Shown here piece after piece: positions 29,941 through 38,947 of a stretch of 52,574 bases of DNA. Position numbers and translations under genes: made by a program. The DNA comes from Deltaproteobacteria bacterium. Lineage in GTDB: Bacteria; Myxococcota_A; Polyangia; Polyangiales; JADJMO01. The stretch lies in contig JALHOE010000036.1 in assembly GCA_022843175.1 (NCBI GenBank), forward strand, positions 1 through 52,574. Reading direction: 5' to 3'. Numbering within the stretch: position 1 is the stretch's first letter; the number at the start of each line of letters is the position of its first letter. Under the pieces are notes generated by a model, which did not search any database, had not been told where the DNA came from, and saw only the letters and a program-made list of their open reading frames with translations.

Positions 29941-31740
29941 CTAGCTCGCCGTCTCCTGGATGCCCTCGAAGGCGACGACGCTCTCGTTGTTGAGGCCCGC
30001 GGCGTTGGCCTCGTCGGTGTCGACGTGGAGGTCGAGGGCGTAGTCGGGGGAGACGCGGACGATCACGTCGCCGATGGTCATCTCGCGATCGCCCTCGACG
30101 CGGATCTTGATCATGTCGCGGTCGTTGACGCCGATCTCCTTGGCGTCGCTCGGGCTCATGTGCACGTGGCGGTGCGCGAGGATGACGCCGCTCTCGATCT
30201 TCACGCTGCCGGCGGGGCCGCGGAGGGTGAGGCCCGGCGTGCCGTCGAGCTTGCCGCTCTCGCGGAGCGGCGGGCTGACGCCGAGCGCGAAGGCGTCGGT
30301 GCGCGCGAGCTCGACCTGCGTCTGCTTGCGGAGCGGGTTGATGATCGCGACCCCGCGGAGCTCGCCCTTGGGGCCGACGAGATCGACCGTCTCGCGGGTG
30401 ACGAACTGCCCGGGTTGGGTCACGTCTCGTCGCTTGGTCAGCTCGTAGCCGGCGCCGAACAGCGCGTCGCAGTCGGCGCGGCTGAGGTGGACGTGGCGCA
30501 CGCTGACGCCGACGGGGATCGGTCGCGCGCGCACGCTGCGGATGACCGCCGTGGGACCGACGACCGAGCGCATGACCTCGCGGGCGATCATTCGCTCCTC
30601 GTCGGTGTGGACGACGAGCACCTTGGTCGGCGCGCGCTTGGCGGACACCTCGACGATGCCGCCGTGATCGGCGGCGCGTTCGTGCTCGTTGGCCTGGTCG
30701 TCGAGGGCGACGCCCATGAAAATGAACCCCTCGCACACCCGTCGCCGGACCAGCGCGGAGTTCTCGCCGATGCCTCCGGAGAAGACGATCGCGTCCGCGC
30801 CGCCGAGCACCGCGGTGTACGCGCCGATGTACTTGCGGATGCGATGAACGAATACATCGATCGCGAGACGCGCGCGCGGGTCGCCCCCCTCGGCGGCGCG
30901 CTGGACGTCGCGGAAGTCGGCGCTCACGCCGGAGAGCCCGTACAGCCCGGACTTTCGGTTGAGCAGCTCGTCGATCTGCTCGAAGGTCATGCCGTCGCGC
31001 GCGAGCAGGAGGGGCAGGGCGGGATCGATGTCTCCCGCGCGCGTGCCCATCACCAGCCCCTCGAGCGGGGTCATGCCCATCGACGTGTCGACCGAGACGC
31101 CGTTGTCGATCGCGGTGACGCTGGCGCCGCCGCCGAGGTGACAGGTCACGAGCTTGAGCCGCGAGAGGTCGGTGCGGAGGTGCTCGGCGGCCGACAGCGC
31201 CATGAACTGGTGGCTCGGGCCGTGAAAGCCGTACCGCCGGACGCCCTTCTCGAGGTAGAGCTCGTGCGGGATCGCATAGGTGTACGCGTACGCCGGCAGC
31301 TGCGCGTGGAATGCGGTATCGAACACCGCAACGTGCGGCACCGCGGGAAACACCGCGCGCGCCGCGCGGATCCCGGCGAGGTTGACCGGGTTGTGCAGCG
31401 GCGCGTAACGCGCGCACTCCTCGATGATCGACTCCACGCGATCGTCGATCGGCGTCGGCGAGATCAGCTGCTCGCCGCCGTGCACCACGCGGTGCCCGAC
31501 CGCGGCGAGCCCCGTCGACCCGAGCGGTCCGCCCTCGCGCGAGAGGTGCGCGAGGATCGCCCGCAGCGCGCCCTCGGCGGTGCGGCCGTCGACCCGATCG
31601 TTCGCGCCGCCGTGGACGTGCGTCGCCTCGTCGGTGCCGACACGCTCGACGCGGCCGTCGGCGAGGCGCGCCTCGGTGTCCATCTCGTAGAGGTTGTATT
31701 TGACGGAGGTGGAGCCGACGTTGAGGACGAGGACGCGCAT
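29941..31740 (-). CDS. Fused acetate kinase / PduL-type phosphotransacylase
   Basis: 599 residues, two complete enzymes in one chain. Residues 1-390 are acetate kinase: NVGSTSVKYNLYE, GHRVVHGG, FDTAFH, RYGFHGPSHQF, HLGGGAS and FSGGIGENS are the ligands for ATP, acetate and Mg. Residues about 395-599 are PduL-type phosphotransacylase: GVSVRHVHLSRADC and ILAHRHVHMSPSDA supply the zinc-binding His pairs, with GPKGELRGVAIINPLRKQTQ between. Together they would convert acetyl-CoA to acetyl phosphate and then to acetate plus ATP, or the reverse. The first Met-Arg-Val-Leu is the normal acetate kinase start. There are no microcompartment genes nearby, so the PduL part is not tied to a metabolosome here. 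Confidence 0.92.
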   Translation of the reverse strand: MRVLVLNVGSTSVKYNLYEMDTEARLADGRVERVGTDEATHVHGGANDRVDGRTAEGALRAILAHLSREGGPLGSTGLAAVGHRVVHGGEQLISPTPIDDRVESIIEECARYAPLHNPVNLAGIRAARAVFPAVPHVAVFDTAFHAQLPAYAYTYAIPHELYLEKGVRRYGFHGPSHQFMALSAAEHLRTDLSRLKLVTCHLGGGASVTAIDNGVSVDTSMGMTPLEGLVMGTRAGDIDPALPLLLARDGMTFEQIDELLNRKSGLYGLSGVSADFRDVQRAAEGGDPRARLAIDVFVHRIRKYIGAYTAVLGGADAIVFSGGIGENSALVRRRVCEGFIFMGVALDDQANEHERAADHGGIVEVSAKRAPTKVLVVHTDEERMIAREVMRSVVGPTAVIRSVRARPIPVGVSVRHVHLSRADCDALFGAGYELTKRRDVTQPGQFVTRETVDLVGPKGELRGVAIINPLRKQTQVELARTDAFALGVSPPLRESGKLDGTPGLTLRGPAGSVKIESGVILAHRHVHMSPSDAKEIGVNDRDMIKIRVEGDREMTIGDVIVRVSPDYALDLHVDTDEANAAGLNNESVVAFEGIQETAS

Positions 31741-31754
31741 CCCCCGATGCTACG

Positions 31755-32312
31755 TCACCGCAGCGGTCCGGTGACCATCAGCGTCAGCCGGGTGCCCGCG
31801 GGGATCACCAGCTGCGCGGTGCTCGGCCCCGGGGTGTCGCGTGGACCGCCGCCGATCGCGGCCTTCGGTCCGATCGGCGGTCGCAAGACGGTGTCGTGTC
31901 CCGCGTCGGGCGCGGCGAGGCCGACCTCGGCGTGCCCGTCGGCCGCGATCACCGCCACGTCGGCGCCGTCGAACGCGATCCGCATCAGCGCAGAGCTCTT
32001 GTGCTCCGCGAAGAAGCCCTCCCGTCCAGCGTCGACCTCGACGACGTGGCCGTCGATGGTCTCGCCGGCGTGGAGCAGGACGGAGCCGTCGTCGGCGAGG
32101 ACGTCGGCGTCTACCCGCAGCGTGAAGCGGTCCCCCTTCCTGCTCGTCAGCGTGCTCAGCCGCTTGTCGATCGTGGCGGTGAACTGGGTGCCGACCGCGG
32201 GGTGCGCCGCTACGGTTGGGCGGGTCTCCGCTTGCGTACGTGCGCAGCCGGAGCCACCCGCGATGAGCGCCGTCGCCGCGATGCATGCCGAGAGGACGAG
32301 CTGAATGCGCAT
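31755..32312 (-). CDS. Putative lipoprotein, beta-rich
   Basis: 185 residues. Signal peptide with a possible lipobox (ATALIAGGSGCART). The mature part shows strands and Gly/Pro turns: VGTQFTATIDKRLSTLTSRK, GDRFTLRVDADVL, GETIDGHVVEVD and the terminal IPAGTRLTLMVTGPL. The G-T-x-F/L-x-x-x-L-D/T-x-x-L-S-T pattern resembles small beta-barrel proteins that bind or plug other envelope proteins, but I do not recognise the family. It lies 14 bases upstream of the acetate kinase fusion gene on the same strand. Confidence 0.7.
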   Translation of the reverse strand: MRIQLVLSACIAATALIAGGSGCARTQAETRPTVAAHPAVGTQFTATIDKRLSTLTSRKGDRFTLRVDADVLADDGSVLLHAGETIDGHVVEVDAGREGFFAEHKSSALMRIAFDGADVAVIAADGHAEVGLAAPDAGHDTVLRPPIGPKAAIGGGPRDTPGPSTAQLVIPAGTRLTLMVTGPLR

Positions 32313-32368
32313 GCCCGGCGAGACATGCGGCCTTCGTGCCGCCAGCGAGCGTGCACGGTCTTGTCGGC

Positions 32369-32941
32369 TCAGCCTTCGAGGTCGTCGGCCAGCGTCTGCG
32401 AGAGCGCCCGCGACAGCTCGACGCGGGCCTGCAGGTGCGGGTGGTCGAACACCAGCGCGGCAGGCTTCTTCTCGGCGATCGCCGCTTTTGCTCGCGCGGT
32501 GAGCGGGAAGCGGAGGTATTGCACGGCCGCCGCGCGACCCGCGTCCCGTCGACCCTCCTCGAACGTGGCGCGGCACTGCTCTCCGTCGATCGCGAAGCTC
32601 ACGTGCTCCTCGATCGCGCACCAGCGCACGAGCATCTCCTCGCGGCGCGCCTGGTCGGGGATCTCGATGAAGAGCGAGGCCGAGAGCTCGCCCTCGCCGG
32701 GGACGAGCTCGTTGTACGTCTCGATCTCGTGGGCGATGCCCTTCTCGTTGGTGATGCGCTCGGTGCGGAGCATCTCTTGCACCTGCAACAGCATGGTGTC
32801 GTGGTTCTCGAAGAGCAGCGACATGTCGTCGTTGATCCGGACACGACGCACCTTCTTGAGCTCGATGATCCGCCCGCGGAAGCGGTCGCGGATGGTCTCG
32901 TACTCGCCGAGGGGGAGAATCTCGCTTCGTTGAATCTTCAT
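32369..32941 (-). CDS. DUF3501 family protein
   Basis: 190 residues, cytoplasmic. EILPLGEYETIRDRFRGRII, VRINDDMSLLFENHDTMLLQ and EEMLRTERIT-type segments, followed by TYNELVPGEGELSASLFIEI, are characteristic of DUF3501. Members occur beside rubrerythrin and heterodisulfide-reductase-like Fe-S proteins, as here. The ATG overlaps the stop of the Fe-S protein gene as ATGA. Function is unknown; a role in handling the iron-sulfur partner is inferred from context only. Confidence 0.9.
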   Translation of the reverse strand: MKIQRSEILPLGEYETIRDRFRGRIIELKKVRRVRINDDMSLLFENHDTMLLQVQEMLRTERITNEKGIAHEIETYNELVPGEGELSASLFIEIPDQARREEMLVRWCAIEEHVSFAIDGEQCRATFEEGRRDAGRAAAVQYLRFPLTARAKAAIAEKKPAALVFDHPHLQARVELSRALSQTLADDLEG

Positions 32942-34287
32942 CGCGCCTCCACGGTCTCGCCCTCTTGGACGCCGCTGAGTGGAAATCCGTAGCTGTGAGC
33001 GAGCAGCTCGATCGGGTGTCGGCACGGCGTCTTGAGCTCGTGGGACAGACGCGCCGCGGACAGCGGACAGTCGCTCGCCATCAGCTCGGGCTCTGCGTCG
33101 CGCATGTGGCGGAGCAGCTTCTGTGCGTACTTGCGGCCGGACTCGTAGTACTCGGCCTTCATTCCCCAGGTGCCGTCGACGGCGCTGCACTCCTGGATCA
33201 ACTCGACCTCGGCCCCGGCGGCCTCGAGCAGCTGCACGCTGGGGAAGGCGATCTTCTGCGCGCGAAGGTGACAGGGGGCGTGGTAGCCGACCTTGCCGAG
33301 CGTGCGAGTGAAGTCCTTGTTGAGCCGCTTCTTGCGACGGAGCTCGACGTCGATCCACTTCATGAGATCCCACGTCCCTCCGGCGACCTGCTTGGCCTCG
33401 TCGCCGTCGAGCATCGAGCCGAGCTCCTTGATGAGCGTGTAGCTGCACGTGGGGTTGGGCACGAGGATCGGCCGGCCGGCCTGCACGTGGGGGAGCAGCG
33501 CGCGGACGTTCTGGCGCGCCTTCTCCTGCGCGCGCGCCACGTCTCCGCCGTCGAGGTTGGGCATGCCGCAGCACGTCTGCCCCTCGGCGTAGTGCACTCG
33601 GAAACCGTTCTTCTCGAGGACGTGGACCGCCGCGATGGAGGGCGCGGTGACGTTGTAGTCGCCGTAGCACGACGCGAAGATCGTGACCTCGCCCGCGGCG
33701 CCCTCGAGCGGCGGGTGCTTCTTCATGAAATTGGCGAACGTTTGCGTGGCGAACGGCGGGAGCGGGAATTTGCTGCTGATGCCGACGGTCTTTTCCACGG
33801 CCTTGCGCACGAGTGACTGCGCGTTGACGAAGTTGGCGATGCGCGCCTGCGGGCCGGCGGTCAGCTCGCCGAGGAGCTGCGGCTCACCGAGGACCTGGTC
33901 CTGCAGGGTGACGCCGTTGCGGCGCGCGCGGACGGCCTTCTCGCGGAGCGCGATGCGCGGGTAGTCGACCAGCCACGCGTGCCCCTCGTCCTCGGTGTAG
34001 GGGCATTTGATGTAACAGAGCTTGCACTGGTAGCAGTTGTCGACGACCGACGTGATGTCCGCGGTGTCGAGCGTCTCGGCGCCGTGGGCTTTGCCCTTGC
34101 CGATGTAGCCGTCGACCCGCGCGAAGAGATCGGGGAACGACGGACAGTAGGACAGGCACATCCGGCAGGAGTGGCAGATGTCGAAGATGCGATGGATCTC
34201 TTGGTCGAGATCGGCGGCGTCGTAGTAGCGCTCGTCGGTGGGCGCGTACGCGGGCGGGCGCTTGGGGTTGGGATCGATCGCGGACAT
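32938..34287 (-). CDS. Heterodisulfide-reductase-like (Fe-S)-binding oxidoreductase
   Basis: 449 residues. Two 4Fe-4S cluster motifs near the N-terminus ([13 protein letters not shown] and [13 protein letters not shown]) followed by two CCG-type domains (the first with [10 protein letters not shown]; later APCHLRAQ and an unusual DC in ASDCPLSA), the GlpC/HdrB plan. It should pass electrons from a donor to a thiol or quinone acceptor. It is preceded by a clear GGAGG site. Between rubrerythrin and DUF3501 it may feed electrons to rubrerythrin, which here lacks its own rubredoxin domain. That role is inference. Confidence 0.92.
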   Translation of the reverse strand: MSAIDPNPKRPPAYAPTDERYYDAADLDQEIHRIFDICHSCRMCLSYCPSFPDLFARVDGYIGKGKAHGAETLDTADITSVVDNCYQCKLCYIKCPYTEDEGHAWLVDYPRIALREKAVRARRNGVTLQDQVLGEPQLLGELTAGPQARIANFVNAQSLVRKAVEKTVGISSKFPLPPFATQTFANFMKKHPPLEGAAGEVTIFASCYGDYNVTAPSIAAVHVLEKNGFRVHYAEGQTCCGMPNLDGGDVARAQEKARQNVRALLPHVQAGRPILVPNPTCSYTLIKELGSMLDGDEAKQVAGGTWDLMKWIDVELRRKKRLNKDFTRTLGKVGYHAPCHLRAQKIAFPSVQLLEAAGAEVELIQECSAVDGTWGMKAEYYESGRKYAQKLLRHMRDAEPELMASDCPLSAARLSHELKTPCRHPIELLAHSYGFPLSGVQEGETVEAR

Positions 34288-34305
34288 CGTGCCTCCGAAA
34301 TGTGA

Positions 34306-34368
34306 GCCGCGAGCATCAGCGCGCGGGTTGTACTGGATTCAGACAACCCGCGCGCTGACGCTCGCGGC
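34306..34368. repeat. Long inverted repeat between rubrerythrin and Fe-S protein genes
   Basis: Arms of 26 bases, GCCGCGAGCATCAGCGCGCG onward at 34306-34331 and its complement at 34343-34368, one mismatch, loop 11 bases. A very stable hairpin inside an operon could attenuate transcription or protect the upstream rubrerythrin message. The core differs from the AGCGAGCGCCT repeats. Confidence 0.75.
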
Positions 34369-34378
34369 CCCGGGCTTC

Positions 34379-34803
<425 letters not shown>

Positions 34804-34804
<1 letters not shown>

Positions 34805-35232
34805 TACGATCCTCCGATTGACTGACACTGCTGACACTCGCCGCGATAGACGCGCTCCACTGCGCGCACGCGGAACTCCTGAATCTCGGCGCGCTCGCGG
34901 GCGCGCGGCACGTCGAGCACGCGACCGCAGCGATCGCACACCGCGTGGTCGTGCGGCTCGACCATCGGGTCGAAGCGCGCGCTGTCGTCGTGGCTGAGGC
35001 GGAGCGAGCGGCAGACGCCGGCCCGCTCGAGCGCCGCGAGCGTGTTGTAGACGGTGGCGAAGCTCATCGTCGGCATCTGCCGGCGCAGCCGGTCGAAGAT
35101 CTGCTGGGCGGTCGGGTGCGACGTGTCGTCGACGAGCGCGTGCACCACGGCGATTCGCTGTGGAGTCTTGCGCAGCTCGGCACGGTCGAGCGCCGCGAGC
35201 GCCGCGTTGACCCGTGCCGAAGGCCGCCTCAT
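34804..35232 (-). CDS. perR: Fur-family regulator, PerR-like
   Basis: 142 residues. The helix-turn-helix segment ([20 protein letters not shown]) and [15 protein letters not shown] are typical of Fur/PerR. Metal sites: [19 protein letters not shown] matches the regulatory site of PerR-like proteins (Asp in RFD, H-x-H), and the structural zinc site CDRCG plus a C-terminal CQQC. PerR senses peroxide by metal-catalysed oxidation of His. The start at 35232 is chosen since the alternative ATG at 35259 lies inside the operator-like repeat at 35250-35264. It heads the peroxide-defence operon. The gene symbol is by similarity. Confidence 0.82.
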
Positions 35233-35249
35233 GCGGGGGGTATGATGGT

Positions 35250-35264
35250 TTAGAATCATTCTTG
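35250..35264. promoter_or_regulatory. PerR-box-like operator
   Basis: TTAGAATCATTCTTG is a 7-1-7 imperfect inverted repeat, five of seven pairs matching, close to the PerR consensus TTAtAATnATTaTAA. In GC-rich DNA an AT-rich palindrome here is striking. It lies 18-32 bases upstream of the PerR-like start and about 95 bases upstream of the divergent hybrid kinase, so autoregulation is likely. Confidence 0.6.
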
Positions 35265-35358
35265 GTTACAAGTGCTTTTTGACGGCGAGGGCGCTTCCGC
35301 TGCGTCGTACGGCAGCGTTTCGCATCGCGAGTGGGTTGTTCCAGGCTAAGTTGGAGGC

Positions 35359-37278
35359 GTGCCGAACGAATCGAGCGCGGCCGACGAGCGCGTCGAGCCG
35401 AAGGGACGGATCGCGGCGCTCGAGGCGGAGCTCGCCGCGCTCCGCACGTCGCACGCGACGCTCGAAGCGTTGGTCGAGAGCGTCCCCGACTTCGTCGTTC
35501 GGATCTCGACCGAGGGCGTGTTCGAGTACGTGAATCGGCTCTCCGGCACCCTCACCTACGAGCAGGTGCTCGGCCGCACCATCTTCGACTTCACGCCGCC
35601 CGAGCACCACCCGGTGATCCGAGCCGCGCTGCGCCGAGTGGTCGAGACCGGCGAGCCTGCTTCGTACGAGACGACCGCGCCGGGGAGCGCCGGCCCCGCG
35701 ACGCCCTACTTCACCCGGTTCGGCCCGATCGTCGAGCACGGGCGGGTCGTGGCCCTCACGTGCGTCAGCACCGACGTCTCCGAGCTCAAGGGGATGGCGC
35801 GACGGCTCGCCGACCACGCCGATCGCCTCGAGCTCGCCGCCGCGGCCGCCGACATCGGCTATTGGCATTGGGACGCGCTGCGCGATCTCGTGCTGTGGGA
35901 CGAGACCTCCTGTCGTCACTTCGGCGTGCCGCCCGAGGCCGGGCGCACGACGTACGAGGGCTTCCTCGAGCGCGTCCACCCCGGCGACCGCGAACGCATT
36001 CAGCGCGAGGTCGACGAGTCGGTCGCGCGCGGTCACTACTCCGGGCTGCAGTTTCGCTCGGTCACGCCGGCCGGCGACCTACGGTGGTTCATGACCGCAG
36101 GCCGCGTCGAGCGAAACGATCGCGGGGAGGTGACCGGCCTGCTCGGCTGCTTGCTCGACGTGACCGATCGCCGCCGCCTCGAGGAGCGGTTGCTGCAGTC
36201 GCAGCGGCTCGACGCGGTGGGCCAGCTCGCCGCCGGGGTCGCCCACAACTTCAACAACCTCCTCGCCGCGCTGATCCCCGCGCTCGAATGGACCGCCCGA
36301 AAAGCGGCGGACGGCGCGCCGCTGCTGCGCGACGTGCTGGCGAGCGCGCAGCGCGCCGCCGACGTTGTTCGGCAGCTCACCGCGTTTGCCGGTGGGCGCG
36401 CGCGCGCGACCGCCCACACCGCAGACGCCAGCGAGATCGCGCGCAGGGTCGTCGGTTTGGCGCGGAGCGTCCTCGACCGCGCGATCAGCGTCGAGCTCGT
36501 CGTATCCGACGAGCCGGTGCTGGCAGGCGTCGACGGCGGCGAGCTCGAGCACGCGCTCATGAACCTCGTGCTCAACGCGCGCGACGCGCTCGAGAGCGTG
36601 ATCGCGGAGGGGCGTCCGGCCCGCATCGTGGTGACCGTCCAATCCGTGCGCGAGCCCGAGCCACGTGTGCAGCTCTCGGTCGTCGACAACGGGATCGGCA
36701 TGACGGAGGACGTCCGCAGCCGGGCCATCGAGCCGTTCTTCACCACCAAGGCGCCCGAGCGCGGCTCCGGCCTCGGACTCTCGACCGTGTACGCGATGGT
36801 CAACGCGCACGGCGGTCAGCTCGACGTCGAGTCGATCGCCGCGGCCGGTACGACGGTCACCATGCATCTCCCCGTGGGCGTCGCGGAGCCCGCGGCGCGC
36901 ACCACTCCCGATCGGGCCCTCGGCGGCCGAGGCGAGACGATCCTCCTCGTCGAAGACGATCGATCGGTCCGTCGCGCGATCGCGACCGTCCTCGAAGCCG
37001 AGGGGTATCGGATTCGCGAGTTTGGCGATCCGCACGAGGCGCTCGCGGCGTTCTCCGCCGAGCCCGCGAGCGTCGATCTGGCGATCGTCGACCAATCGAT
37101 GCCCGGACTGAGCGGCCAGGCGTTGCTCGATCGGATGCGCGCGATCGCACCGGCGGTCCGCGCCATCTCGTTCAGCGGCCACGATCTGCCGATGCAGGGC
37201 GCGCGTGCTCAGCTGGCCAAGCCGGTCGCGATCGGCGCGCTACTCGCCGCGGTCCGCCGCGTGATCGACGAGCCGTAG
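35359..37278 (+). CDS. PAS-domain hybrid histidine kinase with receiver domain
   Basis: 639 residues, soluble. Two PAS domains (about 35-140: [20 protein letters not shown]; about 150-270: [17 protein letters not shown], with [10 protein letters not shown]), then H box [13 protein letters not shown] (His about 295; HN in place of the usual HD/HE), N box [10 protein letters not shown] boxes DNGIGM and GSGLGLST, F box EPFFTTK, and a C-terminal receiver ([23 protein letters not shown]). Start GTG at 35359; GGAGG lies directly before it with very short spacing. It faces the PerR-like operon across 126 bases. No response regulator is nearby. The input signal is unknown. Confidence 0.88.
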   Translation: MPNESSAADERVEPKGRIAALEAELAALRTSHATLEALVESVPDFVVRISTEGVFEYVNRLSGTLTYEQVLGRTIFDFTPPEHHPVIRAALRRVVETGEPASYETTAPGSAGPATPYFTRFGPIVEHGRVVALTCVSTDVSELKGMARRLADHADRLELAAAAADIGYWHWDALRDLVLWDETSCRHFGVPPEAGRTTYEGFLERVHPGDRERIQREVDESVARGHYSGLQFRSVTPAGDLRWFMTAGRVERNDRGEVTGLLGCLLDVTDRRRLEERLLQSQRLDAVGQLAAGVAHNFNNLLAALIPALEWTARKAADGAPLLRDVLASAQRAADVVRQLTAFAGGRARATAHTADASEIARRVVGLARSVLDRAISVELVVSDEPVLAGVDGGELEHALMNLVLNARDALESVIAEGRPARIVVTVQSVREPEPRVQLSVVDNGIGMTEDVRSRAIEPFFTTKAPERGSGLGLSTVYAMVNAHGGQLDVESIAAAGTTVTMHLPVGVAEPAARTTPDRALGGRGETILLVEDDRSVRRAIATVLEAEGYRIREFGDPHEALAAFSAEPASVDLAIVDQSMPGLSGQALLDRMRAIAPAVRAISFSGHDLPMQGARAQLAKPVAIGALLAAVRRVIDEP

Positions 37279-37281
37279 GGG

Positions 37282-38004
37282 TTATCCCGCGCGCAGGGCA
37301 GCGCCTGCGTCACGCGGCGGCGTGTTCGGGGTATCGGAGACGATCTCGCCGTCGCGCATGGTGATGACGCGTCCCGCGCACGCCGCGACGTCGGCCTCGT
37401 GCGTGACGAGGAGGATGGTGATCCCGCGCTCCAGGTTGAGCCGCTGGAGCAGCGCGAGCACTTCGTCGCTCGTTCTGGTGTCGAGGTTGCCCGTCGGCTC
37501 GTCGGCGAGGAGCATCGGCGGATCGGTGACCAGGGCGCGCGCGATCGCGACGCGCTGTTGCTGCCCGCCCGAGAGCTGCGCCGGGGTGTGGTGCATGCGC
37601 GCTTCGAGACCGACCAGCCGGAGCGCCTCCTTGGCGCGCTTGCGACGCTGTCCGGCGCCGACGCCCCGGTACTGCAGCGGCAGCTCGACGTTCTCGAGCG
37701 CCGTGGTCCGCGCGAGCAGGTTGAACCCCTGGAACACGAAGCCGATCATGCGGTTGCGGACGATCGCGCGCGCGTCGTTGCTACGGGCGCCGACCTCGAT
37801 CCCCTCGAGCGTGTACGACCCGCGCGTCGGCCGGTCGAGGCAGCCGAGGAGGTTCATCATCGTCGACTTGCCGCTGCCGCTGGCGCCCACGATCGCCACG
37901 AACTCGCCGTGATCGACGCGCAGGTTCACGGTGCGGAGCGCGTGCACCACCCCGGCGTCGGACACGTAGTCCTTTTCGACGTCGCGGAGCTCGAGGAGGG
38001 CCAC
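37282..38004 (-). CDS. ABC transporter ATPase, MacB/LolD type
   Basis: 240 residues. Walker [11 protein letters not shown] loop [10 protein letters not shown], signature LSGGQQQR, Walker [12 protein letters not shown] and switch His in VTHEAD. The [16 protein letters not shown] start and [12 protein letters not shown] are typical of the MacB/LolD/FtsE class, which drive export or extraction without moving substrate through a normal channel. GTG at 38004 is the best start. The permease is missing from the window, and the MacA-like adaptor gene lies 944 bases upstream, beyond an inverted lipoprotein gene. It stops three bases after the end of the converging kinase gene. Confidence 0.9.
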   Translation of the reverse strand: MALLELRDVEKDYVSDAGVVHALRTVNLRVDHGEFVAIVGASGSGKSTMMNLLGCLDRPTRGSYTLEGIEVGARSNDARAIVRNRMIGFVFQGFNLLARTTALENVELPLQYRGVGAGQRRKRAKEALRLVGLEARMHHTPAQLSGGQQQRVAIARALVTDPPMLLADEPTGNLDTRTSDEVLALLQRLNLERGITILLVTHEADVAACAGRVITMRDGEIVSDTPNTPPRDAGAALRAG

Positions 38005-38040
38005 GGAGACCAGTGTAGCGGGATGTGCTAACGAAGCAGC

Positions 38041-38709
38041 GTGCGCGCGATCGTTCTCACGGTTCTGTGGCTCGGGTGTGGTGGCAGCGAGGACAGCCCC
38101 GGCGTCGTCGAGGCCGATTCGGCCGTGGTGGACTCGGCCGTCGCCGATTCCTCCGGGAGCGAGAGCTCTTCGCCCGAGGACACCCTCGTCGTCGACTCCG
38201 CGACCGCTGCCGACACGATGGCTCTGGTCGACACCGCGATGGAGTCGTCGACCGTCGACTCCGCGGTGGCAGAGACCCTGGCCGACACCGCGTCGGCCAT
38301 GGACGCGGCCGGCAAGAAGCAGGGGCAGTGCTACACGAACGCGCAATGCCCGAGCGGCACCTGTCGCGCCAATGCGCCGGGCGGCATCTGCACCTGCAGC
38401 GCGACGATGGCCTGCTCGTCGCCGGCGACCTTCGACTGCAACACGATGTTCGGTGCCTGCGTCCTCGACTGCAAGGTCGACGCCGACTGCATCGCCGGCA
38501 TGCAGTGCACCACCAGCGGCTGCGCGCTGAAGCCGTGCACCAACGACGCGTCCTGCGCTTCGACGACGGTCTGTCGCGCGCTCGGCGGCGGCAGCAGCAA
38601 GTACTGCCAGCGCAAGCTCTGCCCCGACGGCACCGGCTGCCCCACCGGCACGACGTGCCTCACGTCGGCCGAGGCCAAGTCGTGCGTCGAGGACGCGCTG
38701 AAGTTCTAG
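38041..38709 (+). CDS. Cys-rich lipoprotein
   Basis: 222 residues from GTG 38041. Signal VRAIVLTVLWLGCGGSE with lipobox WLGC. Then a Ser/Asp/Val-rich stretch of about 75 residues (VVDSAVADSSGSESSSPED), then a Cys-rich half with some 16 Cys in the form of small knots (GQCYTNAQCPSGTC, CTCSATMACSS, DCKVDADCIAG, KPCTNDASCASTTVC). Typical of surface-exposed Myxococcota lipoproteins of unknown function. It is divergent from the ABC ATPase gene with only 36 bases between the starts, and separates that gene from the MacA-like gene. Confidence 0.8.
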   Translation: MRAIVLTVLWLGCGGSEDSPGVVEADSAVVDSAVADSSGSESSSPEDTLVVDSATAADTMALVDTAMESSTVDSAVAETLADTASAMDAAGKKQGQCYTNAQCPSGTCRANAPGGICTCSATMACSSPATFDCNTMFGACVLDCKVDADCIAGMQCTTSGCALKPCTNDASCASTTVCRALGGGSSKYCQRKLCPDGTGCPTGTTCLTSAEAKSCVEDALKF

Positions 38710-38730
38710 TGCACTTTCGCTCGCGGTGGT

Positions 38731-38923
38731 TGACGTCGTGGCCGTTGCTCGCGCGGGTTGCGTCGACGGTTGACCGTCAACCGTCTTCCGTTGGAAGCAC
38801 GCCGAATAGGCGCGCGCGTAAGCGAGCGCCTACCGGTGCGAGGGTGCGAATCATCGAGGCGCTCGCGTAAGCGAGCGCCTACCGGTGCGAATGGTGGCGA
38901 GGCGCTCGCTGACGCGCGCGCCT
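38731..38923. repeat. Composite intergenic repeat with three AGGCGC...GCGCCT palindromes
   Basis: From left: a block shared with 50239-50305 (TTGCGTCGAC, a near palindrome around GGTTGACCGTCAACC, and the mini-hairpin CTTCCGTTGGAAGCAC), then palindrome copies at 38807-38831, 38857-38880 and 38900-38923 (the last inverted). The loops contain ACCGGTGCGA / GGTGCGAAT motifs also seen at 50330-50355. The 238-base gap 38710-38947 is between convergent genes, so a bidirectional terminator is plausible. Confidence 0.8.
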
Positions 38924-38947
38924 ATGGGTCACCGATCGGCATTGGCT

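Noticed and set aside
38731-38923. Direct repeats considered as a CRISPR array
   Set aside because: Units are palindromic, GC-only and irregularly spaced; no unique spacers of equal length and no cas genes.
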